Positions 29,726 through 39,996 are shown, counted from the stretch's first letter. The stretch is 64,000 nt of DNA from Comamonadaceae bacterium (GCA_027484575.1 JAIXSQ010000005.1:30193-94192), one strand, 5' to 3'. Numbers and translations: made by a program. The notes: generated from the letters alone by a model not told the origin.

Positions 29726-29745
29726 TACAATTCTCATTCTCACGA
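29726..29745. promoter_or_regulatory. Fur-box-like sequence between ABC ATPase and permease
   Basis: On the minus strand the gap contains GTGAGAATGAGAATTGTA, which matches the repeated GAnAAT hexamers of the Fur consensus at about 12 of 19 positions. It lies in the 103-base divergent region, where it could control both genes. Binding is inferred. Confidence 0.5.
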
Positions 29746-29808
29746 GGGCTCGCTCGAGCCGTCCCAGCCCACCTCCGCGTTCCGCAAGGCTCCCCTTCTC
29801 CCGTCCCC

Positions 29809-31416
29809 ATGCGCCGGCTCCAAGATGCCCTGCTGCTGGTCCTGGCGCTGCTGATCGTGCTGCCCGTGGGGGCGGTGCTGGCCTCGTGGCTGCAGTGGGA
29901 CGCAGCCAGTGGCCAGATCCTGCGCGAGATGGCGGCGACCGTGCTGCCCGGGTATGCGCTCACCAGCCTGGGCCTGTGCCTGGCCGTCGGCCTGGGTGTG
30001 GCCGTGGTCGGCACGGGCGCCGCGGCGGCCGTCACGCTGTTCGACTTCCCGGGCCGCCGCGTCTTCGAATGGGCCTTGCTGCTGCCCCTGGCCGTGCCGG
30101 CCTACGTGGTGGCCTATGCCTACACCGACTTCCTGCAGTTCAGCGGGCCCCTGCAGGGCTGGATCCGTGCCGCCACCGGGCTGGAGGGCCGTGTCTTTCC
30201 CGAGGTGCGCAACGCGCCGGGCGCGGCGCTGGTGTTCGTCTTCACGCTCTATCCCTACGTCTACCTGCTCGCGCGCGCGGCCCTGGGCGAGCGCGCCTCG
30301 CACCTGATGGAAGCCGCGCGGCTGCTGGGAGCGCCGCTGCGCACGCGCCTGCTGACGGTCGCGATCCCGCTGGCGCGGCCGGCGGTGGCGGCCGGCACGG
30401 CACTGGCCCTAATGGAGACGCTGGCCGACTTCGGCGTGGCCAGCTACTTCGGCATCCAGACCTTCTCGACCGGCATCTACAAGGCCTGGCTGGCGATGGA
30501 CAACCGGGTGGCGGCGGCGCAGCTGGCGACCACGCTGCTGGCGCTGGTGGCCGTGCTGCTGGCGCTGGAGCACCGGGCGCAGCGCCGCATGCGCTTCGCG
30601 GCCGCCCGCGGCGCCCGGGCTGGCTCGCAGGAGGCGCAGGCCGTGCGGCTGCGGGGCGGGCACGCCGCGGCCGCCGCGCTGTGCTGCGCCGCCCCGGTAC
30701 TGCTGGGCTTCGTGCTGCCGGTGGCCTTCATGCTGCGGCCGATGCTCGCCGACTGGGCCGGCCTGCCCTGGGACCGCTTCGCCCTGTGGGCCTGGCACAG
30801 CGTGCGGCTGGGGGCCATCGGCGCGCTGCTGGCCGTGGGCTGTGCACTGCTGCTCGGCGCCACGCTGCGGCGCCGCCCGGGCCCGCTCACCCACGGCGTG
30901 GTGCGGCTGGCCGGGCTGGGCTACGCTGTGCCCGGCGCGGTGATCGTTGTGGGCCTGCTGCTGCCGGTGGGCTGGCTGCAGCAGGTGCTGCCGCAGGCAC
31001 CGGCCATCGCCTGGGTGACGGGCACCGTGCTGGGGGTGACCTGGGCCTACCTGGTGCGCTTCATGTCGGTGGCGCTGCAGTCGGTGCAGAGCGGCTACGC
31101 GCGCATCCCTGCCAGCTTCGACGACAGCGCCCGCATGCTGGGCACCGGACGCTATGCGCTGCTGGCCCGGGTGCACTGGCCGCTGCTGCGCCGCTCGGTT
31201 GCCGCAGCGGGCCTGCTGGTGTTCGTGGACGTCATGAAGGAACTGCCCGCGACCATGCTGCTGCGGCCGTTCAACACCGACACCCTCGCCGTGGTGGCCT
31301 ACCAGCTGGCCCGCGACGAGCGCCTGGGCGAGGCCGCGCTGCCGTCGCTGGCGCTGGTGCTGGTGGGATTGCTGCCGGTCGTGCTGCTCAGCCGCACGCT
31401 GCGGCGCGAGGGCTGA
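29809..31416 (+). CDS. Iron(III)-type ABC transporter permease (FbpB-like, two fused halves)
   Basis: A 535-residue inner-membrane permease with about twelve hydrophobic segments in two homologous halves. Each half has an EAA loop: HLMEAARLLGAPLRTRLLTV (about residues 165-184) and DDSARMLGTGRYALLARVHW (about 439-458). The double BPD_transp architecture is typical of FbpB/SfuB Fe(III) systems. The ATG at 29809 begins with a positively charged residue pair before TM1. No periplasmic binding protein gene accompanies it in this window. Confidence 0.85.
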   Translation: MRRLQDALLLVLALLIVLPVGAVLASWLQWDAASGQILREMAATVLPGYALTSLGLCLAVGLGVAVVGTGAAAAVTLFDFPGRRVFEWALLLPLAVPAYVVAYAYTDFLQFSGPLQGWIRAATGLEGRVFPEVRNAPGAALVFVFTLYPYVYLLARAALGERASHLMEAARLLGAPLRTRLLTVAIPLARPAVAAGTALALMETLADFGVASYFGIQTFSTGIYKAWLAMDNRVAAAQLATTLLALVAVLLALEHRAQRRMRFAAARGARAGSQEAQAVRLRGGHAAAAALCCAAPVLLGFVLPVAFMLRPMLADWAGLPWDRFALWAWHSVRLGAIGALLAVGCALLLGATLRRRPGPLTHGVVRLAGLGYAVPGAVIVVGLLLPVGWLQQVLPQAPAIAWVTGTVLGVTWAYLVRFMSVALQSVQSGYARIPASFDDSARMLGTGRYALLARVHWPLLRRSVAAAGLLVFVDVMKELPATMLLRPFNTDTLAVVAYQLARDERLGEAALPSLALVLVGLLPVVLLSRTLRREG

Positions 31417-31437
31417 ACCGCAGGCCGGTCAGCCCGT

Positions 31438-31668
31438 TCATTCGGCGACGAGGTCGCCGCCCGCTTGTTCCTGGGGCTGCTTGCGGAACACCACCTCGCC
31501 GGTGGGCACGTGCACGACCCGGATCTCCTGGCCGCGGCTGCTGCTCTTGGCCGCGACCGCCACGGCCAGGGCACGGTCGCTGAGGAAGAGCTGCCGCGCG
31601 CCGGAGCCCGGCAGCAGGCGGTGGGCGATCGGCTGGTTGCTCTCGATCCTGTATTCGGCGGCTGTCAT
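31438..31668 (-). CDS. Small protein of unknown function
   Basis: A 76-residue product without a recognised domain. It reads as a compact mixed alpha/beta sequence, with IRVVHVPTGEVVFRKQP near residues 49-65 and an acidic end. Codon use matches neighbouring genes. It is convergent with the permease gene. It could be a small regulatory or stress protein, but nothing in the sequence says so. Confidence 0.5.
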   Translation of the reverse strand: MTAAEYRIESNQPIAHRLLPGSGARQLFLSDRALAVAVAAKSSSRGQEIRVVHVPTGEVVFRKQPQEQAGGDLVAE

Positions 31669-31779
31669 GCTGCGCTACCTCGCTCTCTTCACGCATCGAA
31701 CCTTGTCGTGGGCACGGCTCCCGTTGGGGTGGCGTGCGCAGCGAAGGTTAGCGGCGGTGTCCGGCGCGTCTGTAGGACG

Positions 31780-32004
31780 TCACCGCGAGGGCGGGAACGG
31801 GGGCGTACCCGTGCCGGTCGTCCCGTGCAGCGCGGCGCCGCGCGTGGCGGCCGCAGCAGCGACCGCCGTCTTGCTGGCCAGGAAATGGCGCCCACAGGCG
31901 CTGCACGACCAGTGCCGCAGGCTGGGCAGCAACCAGCGCATCCAGCCGCGCCGCGGCTCGCGCACGTAGGGGGCGCCGGTGCATTCGCAGGGGTGGAAGT
32001 CCAT
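31780..32004 (-). CDS. Small putative zinc-ribbon protein
   Basis: A 74-residue product with cysteine pairs that could bind zinc: CEC at residues 6-8 and CSACGRHF near residue 33-40. The start MDFHPCECTGAPYV at 32004 is chosen because it puts the first pair near the N-terminus. The C-terminal part is low-complexity Ala/Thr/Pro. No family was recognised, and overlapping open frames exist, so the call rests on the cysteine pattern. Confidence 0.4.
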   Translation of the reverse strand: MDFHPCECTGAPYVREPRRGWMRWLLPSLRHWSCSACGRHFLASKTAVAAAAATRGAALHGTTGTGTPPFPPSR

Positions 32005-32067
32005 GCCCGCTTGTAGCAAGCGACCGTGAAAAATTCCGCAGAAATTTGTAACGCGGCCGGGGCGGCA

Positions 32068-32142
32068 TGGTGCCCCCGGCAGGAATCGAACCTGCATCTA
32101 GCGCTTAGGAGGCGCTCGTTCTATCCATTGAACTACGGCGGC
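32068..32142 (-). tRNA. tRNA-Arg (anticodon CCT)
   Basis: A 75-base cloverleaf on the minus strand with encoded CCA. The D stem GTTC/GAAC, anticodon stem AGCGC/GCGCT with loop CTCCTAA, and T stem GCAGG/CCTGC with loop TTCGATT are all intact. The anticodon CCT reads AGG, a rare codon in this GC-rich genome. The acceptor stem GCCGCCG/CGGGGGC pairs at six of seven positions, with a G-G mismatch at 4:69. Confidence 0.95.
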
Positions 32143-32221
32143 CGCGAAGGGCGGGCGCATTGTATGCGCCCACCCTTCTCGTGCCGCCGTGCGGCCGTCC
32201 TGGGGCTCCCACTCCCCCTGC

Positions 32222-32248
32222 CCCCTCTCCCTCCGGGAGGGAGAGGGG
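32222..32248. repeat. GC-rich hairpin repeat between tRNA-Arg and the VWA gene
   Basis: CCCCTCTCCCTCC at 32222-32234 is the exact reverse complement of GGAGGGAGAGGGG at 32236-32248, one base apart. It sits in a purine/pyrimidine-skewed tract (32190-32290). The sequence looks like a dispersed intergenic repeat and could also end transcription of the VWA gene. Confidence 0.5.
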
Positions 32249-32294
32249 TTCGGGACGGTGGTGGGGTGGGGGCGGAGCCGGGGGAGGGGGCGCC

Positions 32295-33485
32295 CTATTT
32301 GGAGAGGAGGCGCATGCACTCTTCCAGGCCCTTGAGGGTCAGGGGGTACATGCGGTTGTTCATCAGCTGCTGGATGACGGAGATGCTCTGGCGGTACTGC
32401 CAGACGCCCTGGGGCTCGGGATTGATCCAGGCGAACTTGGGGAAGGCGTTGGTCAGGCGCTGCAGCCACTCGGCGCCGGCTTCCTCGTTGTTGTATTCCA
32501 CGCTGCCGCCCGGCTGCAGGATCTCGTACGGGCTCATGGTGGCGTCGCCCACGAAGACCAGCTTGTAGTCCTTGTTGTACTTGCGGATCACGTCCCAGGT
32601 CGGGAACTTCTCGGCGAAGCGACGCCGGTTGTTCTTCCACATGAAGTCGTAGACGCAGTTGTGGAAGTAGTAGAACTCCAGGTGCTTGAACTCGGCCTTC
32701 GCGGCCGAGAACAGCTCCTCGACGCGCGCGATGTGCTCGTCCATCGTGCCGCCCACGTCCATCAGCAGCAGCACCTTCACGTTGTTGTGCCGCTCGGGGA
32801 CCATCTTGATGTCCAGGTACCCGGCGTTGGCCGCGGTCGAGCGGATGGTGTCGTCCAGGTCCAGCTCCTCCTCGGAGCCCTGGCGCGCGAACTTGCGCAG
32901 CCGGCGCAGCGCCACCTTGATGTTGCGGGTGCCCAGCTCCTGGCTGTCGTCGTAGTCCTTGTAGGCGCGCTGGTCCCAGACCTTCACGGCGCTGCGGTTG
33001 CGCGACTTGTCCTGCCCGATGCGGATGCCCTGCGGGTTGAAGCCGTAGGCGCCGAACGGCGAGGTGCCGCCGGTGCCGATCCACTTGTTGCCGCCCTCGT
33101 GGCGCGCCTTCTGCTCCTCGAAGCGCTTCTTGAGCGTCTCCATGAGCTCGTCCCAGCCCATCTTCTCGATCTTCGCCTTCTCCTCGGGCGACAGCTCCAG
33201 CTCCAGGTTCTTGCGCAGCCACTCCAGCGGCAGGTCCTTGCTGAAGTCGGCCAGCATCTCCACGCCCTTGAAGTAGGCGCCGAAGGCACGGTCGAACTTG
33301 TCGTAGTGCTTCTCGTCCTTGACCAGCGCGGTGCGGGCCAGGAAGTAGAAGTCGTCGAGGCTGTACGCGCCGTCGCTGGCCGGGCCGACGACGCCGGCCT
33401 GCAGCGCCTCGAGCAGGGCCAGGTATTCCTTGACCGACACCGGCAGCTTGGCGCCGCGCAGCGTGTAGAAGAAGTCGATCAGCAT
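32295..33485 (-). CDS. VWA domain protein (CoxE-like)
   Basis: A 396-residue protein with a von Willebrand A domain in the C-terminal half. The metal-site motif is KVLLLMDVGGTMDEH (about residues 238-252), with a DxGxT variant of the usual DxSxS. The N-terminal half is charged and helical. Such proteins are usually encoded beside a MoxR AAA ATPase, which acts as the chaperone for loading a target; here MoxR lies two genes upstream on the same strand. The target is not known. Confidence 0.85.
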   Translation of the reverse strand: MLIDFFYTLRGAKLPVSVKEYLALLEALQAGVVGPASDGAYSLDDFYFLARTALVKDEKHYDKFDRAFGAYFKGVEMLADFSKDLPLEWLRKNLELELSPEEKAKIEKMGWDELMETLKKRFEEQKARHEGGNKWIGTGGTSPFGAYGFNPQGIRIGQDKSRNRSAVKVWDQRAYKDYDDSQELGTRNIKVALRRLRKFARQGSEEELDLDDTIRSTAANAGYLDIKMVPERHNNVKVLLLMDVGGTMDEHIARVEELFSAAKAEFKHLEFYYFHNCVYDFMWKNNRRRFAEKFPTWDVIRKYNKDYKLVFVGDATMSPYEILQPGGSVEYNNEEAGAEWLQRLTNAFPKFAWINPEPQGVWQYRQSISVIQQLMNNRMYPLTLKGLEECMRLLSK

Positions 33486-33510
33486 GCGAGCCTCCCGGTG
33501 TGTCCGCGCG

Positions 33511-34107
33511 TCAGCCGCGCGGGCGGGACAGTTGATACAGCAGGTGCGCCTGCACCTCGGGCCATTCGCCCGCGGCCAGGCTGTACATCACCGTGTCGCG
33601 CACGGTGCCGTCGCGCCGCAGCGCATGGTGGCGCAGCACGCCGTCGCGGCGCGCGCCCAGCCGCTCGATCGCGCGCTGGCTGGCGACGTTGTAGTTGTCG
33701 GTGCGCCAGCCCACCAGCCGCGCGCCCAGGTCGTCGAAGGCATGGCGCAGCAGCAGCAGCTTGCAGGCGGTGTTGACGTGGCTGCGCTGCACGCTGGCGC
33801 GGTACCAGGTGTAGCCGATCTCCAGCCGCTGCACGGCCGGCACGATGTCGTGGTAGCGGGTGCTGCCCAGCACGCGGCCGGTCGCGGCGTCCTGCACCGT
33901 GAACGGCAGCATGTGGCCGGCGGCCTGGCCGTCGAGCGCGGCCTGCACGTAGGCGGCGGTCTCCCCGGGGGCGGGCACCGAGGTCACGCGCAGCGTCCAC
34001 AGCTGGCCGTCGGCCGCGGCGTCCTCGAGGGCGGGCACGTGCGCCAGCGCCAGCGGCACCAGGCGCACCCGGCCGTCGTCGAGGGTCAGCGGCTCGGGCC
34101 TGCGCAA
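33511..34107 (-). CDS. GNAT family N-acetyltransferase (RimJ/RimL-like)
   Basis: A 198-residue acetyltransferase. The fold is visible in LEIGYTWYRASVQRSHVNTA (about residues 95-114), which replaces the usual Q/RxxGxG/A loop region, and in YNVASQRAIERLGARRDGVLR (about 143-163), the typical coenzyme A-binding helix of RimL-type enzymes. Substrate unknown; relatives modify protein N-termini or small amines. It lies between the VWA gene and a small membrane protein gene, 25 and 7 bases away. Confidence 0.82.
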   Translation of the reverse strand: MRRPEPLTLDDGRVRLVPLALAHVPALEDAAADGQLWTLRVTSVPAPGETAAYVQAALDGQAAGHMLPFTVQDAATGRVLGSTRYHDIVPAVQRLEIGYTWYRASVQRSHVNTACKLLLLRHAFDDLGARLVGWRTDNYNVASQRAIERLGARRDGVLRHHALRRDGTVRDTVMYSLAAGEWPEVQAHLLYQLSRPRG

Positions 34108-34114
34108 CGCGGCC

Positions 34115-34327
34115 TCACTTGCGCACGAAGCGGTCGCGCAGCGCCCGGGCGGCCTGCAGCCCCGCGCCGCCGCCGATGCCCACCAGCAGGATGCCGGTCA
34201 GGCTGGCGGTGTCGTAGCCCTCGGCCAGCGGGTCCACGCCCAGCAGCCGCGCCACGAAGAAGGCGGCGAGCGCACCGCCCACGAAACCGACGGCGTCGGT
34301 CAGGCCCTCGAGCAACTGGCGGTTCAT
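34115..34327 (-). CDS. Small membrane protein of unknown function
   Basis: A 70-residue protein with two hydrophobic segments (about residues 11-30 and 43-60; the second is Gly-rich, ILLVGIGGGAGLQAA) and a basic C-terminal tail. It lies between moxR (13 bases) and the GNAT gene (7 bases) in the same orientation, so it is probably cotranscribed. I do not recognise a family. Confidence 0.6.
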   Translation of the reverse strand: MNRQLLEGLTDAVGFVGGALAAFFVARLLGVDPLAEGYDTASLTGILLVGIGGGAGLQAARALRDRFVRK

Positions 34328-34340
34328 CGCGGCGTCCCGG

Positions 34341-35183
<843 letters not shown>

Positions 35184-35224
35184 GGGAGGGGTCGGGGATG
35201 GGAAGGGCGGCTGAGGTGCGCCCC

Positions 35225-35252
35225 TATAATCGCCGGTTGATCCGCATCAACC
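35225..35252 (+). promoter_or_regulatory. Promoter -10 (TATAAT) with FNR/ANR-type box for cytochrome c4
   Basis: TATAAT at 35225-35230 is a perfect -10. Just downstream, at 35235-35252, is the palindrome GGTTGAT-CCGC-ATCAACC, which contains the exact FNR consensus TTGAT-N4-ATCAA. A box centred near +7 would block transcription when FNR is active, that is without oxygen. No good -35 was seen. Function is inferred from sequence and position. Confidence 0.65.
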
Positions 35253-35279
35253 AGAACGCCGGAAGATTGTGCGCGCAAA

Positions 35280-36005
35280 ATGACCAAGCTGCTGACCTCG
35301 CTGTTCGCCCTCTTTGTCGCTTCTGCGACCAGTTTCGCGCACGCGCAGGCCGCCGCGCCCGCGGCCTCCGCCCCCGCTGCCGCCACGGCCGCAGCCCCCG
35401 CCCCGCAAGCCCCCAACAGCCCCAAGTCGCTGCAGGCCAAGGTGGCGATGTGCCTGGGCTGCCACAACATCCCCGGCTACCAGGCCAGCTTCCCTGAGGT
35501 CCACAAGGTCCCGATGATCGCGGGCCAGAACGCCGGCTACATCGTCGCGGCCCTGAACGCCTACAAGGCCGGCGAGCGCAAGCACCCCACCATGCGTGGC
35601 GTGGCCGACCAGCTGTCCGAGCAGGACATGAAGGACATCGCCGGCTGGTACGCCGCGCTGGGCCAGGAGGCCGGCAAGGCGGTGGGCGACAAGCCCGCGC
35701 GCGAGCCCAGCCCGCAGGTCGCCGCGCTGCTGCAGAAGGCCGCCTGCGCCTCGTGCCACGGCGCCAACTTCTCCAAGCCCATCGACCCGGCCTACCCCAA
35801 GATCGCCGGCCAGCATGGCGACTACCTGTTCGTCGCGCTGAAGGCCTACAAGACCGAGAACAACAGTGCCGTGGGCCGCAGCAACGGCATCATGGGCGGC
35901 ATCGCCAAGCAGTTCAGCAACGCCGAACTCAAGGCCATCGCCAACTACCTGGCCTCGGTCGAGGGCGACCTCAAGACCGTGCCCGAGAGCCGCTTCCGCA
36001 AGTAA
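35280..36005 (+). CDS. Cytochrome c4 (dihaem c-type cytochrome)
   Basis: A 241-residue periplasmic electron carrier. A signal peptide (about 1-23) precedes an Ala/Pro linker, then two class I cytochrome c domains with haem sites CLGCH (about residues 58-62) and CASCH (about 156-160). Distal ligand methionines lie in the HPTMRGVA and GIMGGIAKQF regions. Such cytochromes pass electrons from bc1 to terminal oxidases, which fits the cox operon at the right end of the window. An FNR-type box overlaps its start region. Confidence 0.92.
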   Translation: MTKLLTSLFALFVASATSFAHAQAAAPAASAPAAATAAAPAPQAPNSPKSLQAKVAMCLGCHNIPGYQASFPEVHKVPMIAGQNAGYIVAALNAYKAGERKHPTMRGVADQLSEQDMKDIAGWYAALGQEAGKAVGDKPAREPSPQVAALLQKAACASCHGANFSKPIDPAYPKIAGQHGDYLFVALKAYKTENNSAVGRSNGIMGGIAKQFSNAELKAIANYLASVEGDLKTVPESRFRK

Positions 36006-36028
36006 GCCGCCCGGCTGCTGCAACGACG

Positions 36029-36056
36029 AGGCCCGCCGCGTGCGGGCCTTGTGCTT
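36029..36056 (+). terminator. Terminator after cytochrome c4
   Basis: AGGCCCGC at 36029-36036 pairs with GCGGGCCT at 36042-36049 around CGCGT and is followed by TGTGCTT. It is placed between convergent genes, so it may serve both. Confidence 0.7.
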
Positions 36057-36074
36057 TCCGGGGCGGGCGTGCGC

Positions 36075-36509
36075 TCAGTCGCGCGTGGCCGAGCGCTGCA
36101 CGCAGTCGATGTAGGCCTGGCCGTCCGGCGGGCGGCCCGAGCGCTGGCTGTCCCACAGCATGCGGCCCAGGCACTCCATCGCCGCATGGTGGGCGTCGTG
36201 CAGCGAGCCAAGGCGCGCGGCCAGCAGTTCCACCGCCTGCCGGATGCCGCGCGGCTGGTCGATCGAGCACTGCTCGCTGATCGACAGGTGCATGGACAGG
36301 TGCAGGAACGGGTTGGTGCGGCCGTCGCCGCCGTCGTACACGCGGTCCACCGCCGCCTGCGCATCGGCCAGGTCGGGGTCGTATTCGGGATGCTCGCGCA
36401 GCCAGCCGCTGGCCAGCGTCTCCAGCGCGTCCAGCGGCTGGCCTGCGCGGGCCTTGGCATGCACGCCGCAGAAGAAGCGGCGCACCTCGTGCTGGGAAGG
36501 GTTGAACAT
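36075..36509 (-). CDS. DUF1841 family protein
   Basis: A 144-residue cytoplasmic protein of unknown function. The family start MFNPSQHEVRRFFCGVHAKA and the segments HPEYDPDLADAQAAVD and NPFLHLSMHLSISEQCSIDQ (about residues 66-85) are clear. It is rich in His and acidic residues, which may suggest metal binding, but no activity has been shown for the family. It is convergent with cytochrome c4. Confidence 0.85.
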   Translation of the reverse strand: MFNPSQHEVRRFFCGVHAKARAGQPLDALETLASGWLREHPEYDPDLADAQAAVDRVYDGGDGRTNPFLHLSMHLSISEQCSIDQPRGIRQAVELLAARLGSLHDAHHAAMECLGRMLWDSQRSGRPPDGQAYIDCVQRSATRD

Positions 36510-36543
36510 GGGGGCGGCAGCGTAGCACGCGGCCGGCGCGGCC

Positions 36544-37338
36544 TCAGGCGGCCGGCAGCCGCCGCGAGATCTCGGCCGCGGTGGCCAGCAGCGGCTGCAG
36601 CATGGCTTCCTGCATGGTCCGCGGCGCGGTGCGGTTGACCTGGCCGCTGACGTTGATCGCGGCGATGGTGCGGCCCGCCCGGTTGACGATCGGCGCGGCC
36701 ATGGACACCAGGCCTTCCTCCAGCTCCTGGTTGACCAGGCACCAGCCCTGGCGCCGCGCCTGCTGCACCTTCGCGAGCACCGCCTGCGGATCGACCAGCG
36801 TGTGGCGGGTGCGCGGCTCCAGCGGCCCGGCCCGCAGCCGCGCCAGCACCTCGTCGTCGGGCAGGGCGGCCAGCAGCATCCGGCCCATCGAGGTGCAGGC
36901 CGCCGGCAGGCGCGAGCCGATGCCCAGCGCGTTGCGCATGATCTTGCGGGTGGACACGCGCAGCACGTAGACGATGTCGGCGCCGTCCAGCACCGCGGCC
37001 GAGCACGACTCCTTGACCTGCTCGGCCAGCTGCTCCATCACCGGCTCGGCCACGTTCCACATCGGCATGGACGACAGGTAGGCGTAGCCCAGGTCCAGGA
37101 TGCGCGGGGTCAGCCAGTACAGCTTGCCGTCGCCGTCCACGTAGCCCAGCGCCTGCAGCGTCAGCAGGATGCGCCGCGCGGCGGCACGGGCCAGGCCGGT
37201 GCGCGCGGCCACCGCGCTGAGCGTCTGCCGCGGCGCCTGCGCGTCGAACGAGCGGATCACCTGCAGGCCCCGGGCGAACGACTGCACGTAGCTGTCGCCG
37301 GGGCGCGGGGTGGAGGGCGAGTCGTCGGTGGCGGGCAT
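36544..37338 (-). CDS. IclR-family regulator of the 3-oxoadipate genes (PcaR/PobR type)
   Basis: A 264-residue regulator. The N-terminal winged helix reads SFARGLQVIRSFDAQAPRQT and TGLARAAARRILLTLQALGY (about residues 20-66). The C-terminal IclR effector domain includes CTSMGRMLLAALPDDE and LEEGLVSMAAPIVNRAGRTI. PcaR and PobR, which sense 3-oxoadipate or other aromatic intermediates, belong here. It is divergent from pcaI with 50 bases between starts, and that gap holds two overlapping inverted repeats. It probably controls pcaIJF and itself. Confidence 0.88.
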   Translation of the reverse strand: MPATDDSPSTPRPGDSYVQSFARGLQVIRSFDAQAPRQTLSAVAARTGLARAAARRILLTLQALGYVDGDGKLYWLTPRILDLGYAYLSSMPMWNVAEPVMEQLAEQVKESCSAAVLDGADIVYVLRVSTRKIMRNALGIGSRLPAACTSMGRMLLAALPDDEVLARLRAGPLEPRTRHTLVDPQAVLAKVQQARRQGWCLVNQELEEGLVSMAAPIVNRAGRTIAAINVSGQVNRTAPRTMQEAMLQPLLATAAEISRRLPAA

Positions 37339-37353
37339 GTAGAATTCATTATA

Positions 37354-37377
37354 CGAACACTTGTTCGCATATCGAAC
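37354..37377. promoter_or_regulatory. IclR-type operator between regulator and pcaI
   Basis: Two perfect inverted repeats share one half-site: CGAAC-ACTT-GTTCG (37354-37367) and GTTCG-CATAT-CGAAC (37363-37377). The second is a 15-base palindrome close to the PcaR site GTTCGATAATCGCAC described in pseudomonads. It lies 11 bases before the pcaI ATG, overlapping its probable ribosome site region. Confidence 0.7.
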
Positions 37378-37388
37378 AAAGGACGCCC

Positions 37389-38090
37389 ATGATCGACAAG
37401 ATCTCGCCCTCCGTCGAGGAGGCGCTGGCCGGGATCCAGGACGGCGCCACCGTCCTGATCGGCGGCTTCGGCACCGCCGGCATTCCCGGCGAGCTGATCG
37501 ACGGCCTGATCGCGCAGGGCGCGCGCGACCTCACCGTGGTGAACAACAACGCCGGCAACGGCGACACCGGCCTGGCCGCGCTGCTGGCCACCGGCCGCGT
37601 GCGCAAGATCATCTGCAGCTTCCCGCGCCAGGTCGACAGCCATGTCTTCGACGGCCTGTACCGCAGCGGCAAGCTCGAGCTGGAACTGGTGCCCCAGGGC
37701 ACGCTGGCCGAACGGCTGCGCGCCGCCGGCGCCGGGATCGGGGCCTTCTTCTGCCCCACCGGCTACGGCACCGAGCTGGCCCAGGGCAAGGAGACGCGCG
37801 AGATCGGCGGCCGCATGCACGTGCTGGAGACCCCGATCCACGGCGACGTCGCCCTGATCAAGGCCGAGGCCGGCGACCGCTGGGGCAACCTGGTCTACCG
37901 CAAGGCCGCGCGCAACTTCGGCCCGGTGATGGCCACGGCGGCCAAGCGGACCATCGCCTCGGTCCACGAGATCGCGGAGCTCGGCACGCTCGACCCCGAG
38001 GCCATCGTCACCCCCGGCATCCACGTCAGCCGCATCGTGCGCATCCCGCGCGTGGCCACGCAGGCCGGCGGCTTCAGGAAGGAGGCCTGA
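37389..38090 (+). CDS. pcaI: 3-oxoadipate CoA-transferase subunit A
   Basis: A 233-residue alpha subunit of the enzyme that moves CoA from succinyl-CoA to 3-oxoadipate. Family sequence: ILIGGFGTAGIPGELIDGLI and VNNNAGNGDTGLAALLATGR (about residues 25-68), GAFFCPTGYGTELAQGKETR (about 119-138). It starts after the palindromic operator and ends one base before pcaJ, the tight spacing normal for the two subunits. Confidence 0.93.
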   Translation: MIDKISPSVEEALAGIQDGATVLIGGFGTAGIPGELIDGLIAQGARDLTVVNNNAGNGDTGLAALLATGRVRKIICSFPRQVDSHVFDGLYRSGKLELELVPQGTLAERLRAAGAGIGAFFCPTGYGTELAQGKETREIGGRMHVLETPIHGDVALIKAEAGDRWGNLVYRKAARNFGPVMATAAKRTIASVHEIAELGTLDPEAIVTPGIHVSRIVRIPRVATQAGGFRKEA

Positions 38091-38091
38091 G

Positions 38092-38736
38092 ATGGCCTAC
38101 GCCAAGCGCACCAAGGACCAGCTCGCAGCCCGCGTCGCGCAGGACATCCACGACGGCGCCTACGTCAACCTGGGCATCGGCCAGCCCACCGCGGTGGCCA
38201 ACCACATCCCGGCCGGCCGCGAGGTCATCCTGCAGAGCGAGAACGGCATCCTGGGCATGGGACCGGCGCCGGCCGCGGGCCAGGAGGACTACGACCTGAT
38301 CAACGCCGGCAAGCAGCCGGTGACGCTGCGGCCCGGCGGCGCGTACTTCCACCACGCGGACTCGTTCGCGATGATGCGCGGCGGCCACCTGGACATCTGC
38401 GTGCTCGGCGCCTTCCAGGTCTCGGCCACCGGCGACCTGGCCAACTGGAGCACCGGCGAGCCCGGCGCCATCCCCGCGGTCGGCGGCGCGATGGACCTGG
38501 CCATCGGCGCCAAGCAGACCTGGGTGATGATGGACCTGCTGACCAAGCAGGGCGCCAGCAAGATCGTCGGGCGCTGCACCTATCCGCTGACCGGCATCGG
38601 CTGCGTCAAGCGCGTCTACACCGACCTGGCCACCTTCGCCTGCACGCCGCAGGGCCTGCAGCTCATCGACGCGGTCGACGGCCTGTCGCACGCGGAACTC
38701 GAACGGCTGGTGGGCCTGCCCATCATCGCGGCCTGA
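38092..38736 (+). CDS. pcaJ: 3-oxoadipate CoA-transferase subunit B
   Basis: A 214-residue beta subunit. The catalytic glutamate lies in ILQSENGILGMGPAPAAGQE (about residues 45-64), which forms the glutamyl-CoA intermediate in the family. Other signatures: YVNLGIGQPTAVANHIP and FHHADSFAMMRGGHLDICVL. It follows pcaI after one base, and pcaF starts 25 bases downstream. Confidence 0.93.
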   Translation: MAYAKRTKDQLAARVAQDIHDGAYVNLGIGQPTAVANHIPAGREVILQSENGILGMGPAPAAGQEDYDLINAGKQPVTLRPGGAYFHHADSFAMMRGGHLDICVLGAFQVSATGDLANWSTGEPGAIPAVGGAMDLAIGAKQTWVMMDLLTKQGASKIVGRCTYPLTGIGCVKRVYTDLATFACTPQGLQLIDAVDGLSHAELERLVGLPIIAA

Positions 38737-38761
38737 CACCTCTTCCCCCGAAGGACATCCC

Positions 38762-39967
<1,206 letters not shown>

Positions 39968-39996
39968 GCGGCCCGCCGGCCTTCCGTCACGTTCCC

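Noticed and set aside
31748..32068. A 106-codon minus-strand frame overlapping the putative zinc-ribbon gene.
   Set aside because: It lies in another frame of the same sequence, is very Arg/Ala-rich and has no motif; the overlapping frame with paired cysteines is more convincing.
32190..32290. A purine/pyrimidine-skewed tract considered as an origin or recombination site.
   Set aside because: It reads as a single hairpin repeat of the dispersed intergenic type, with no DnaA boxes and no flanking integrase.
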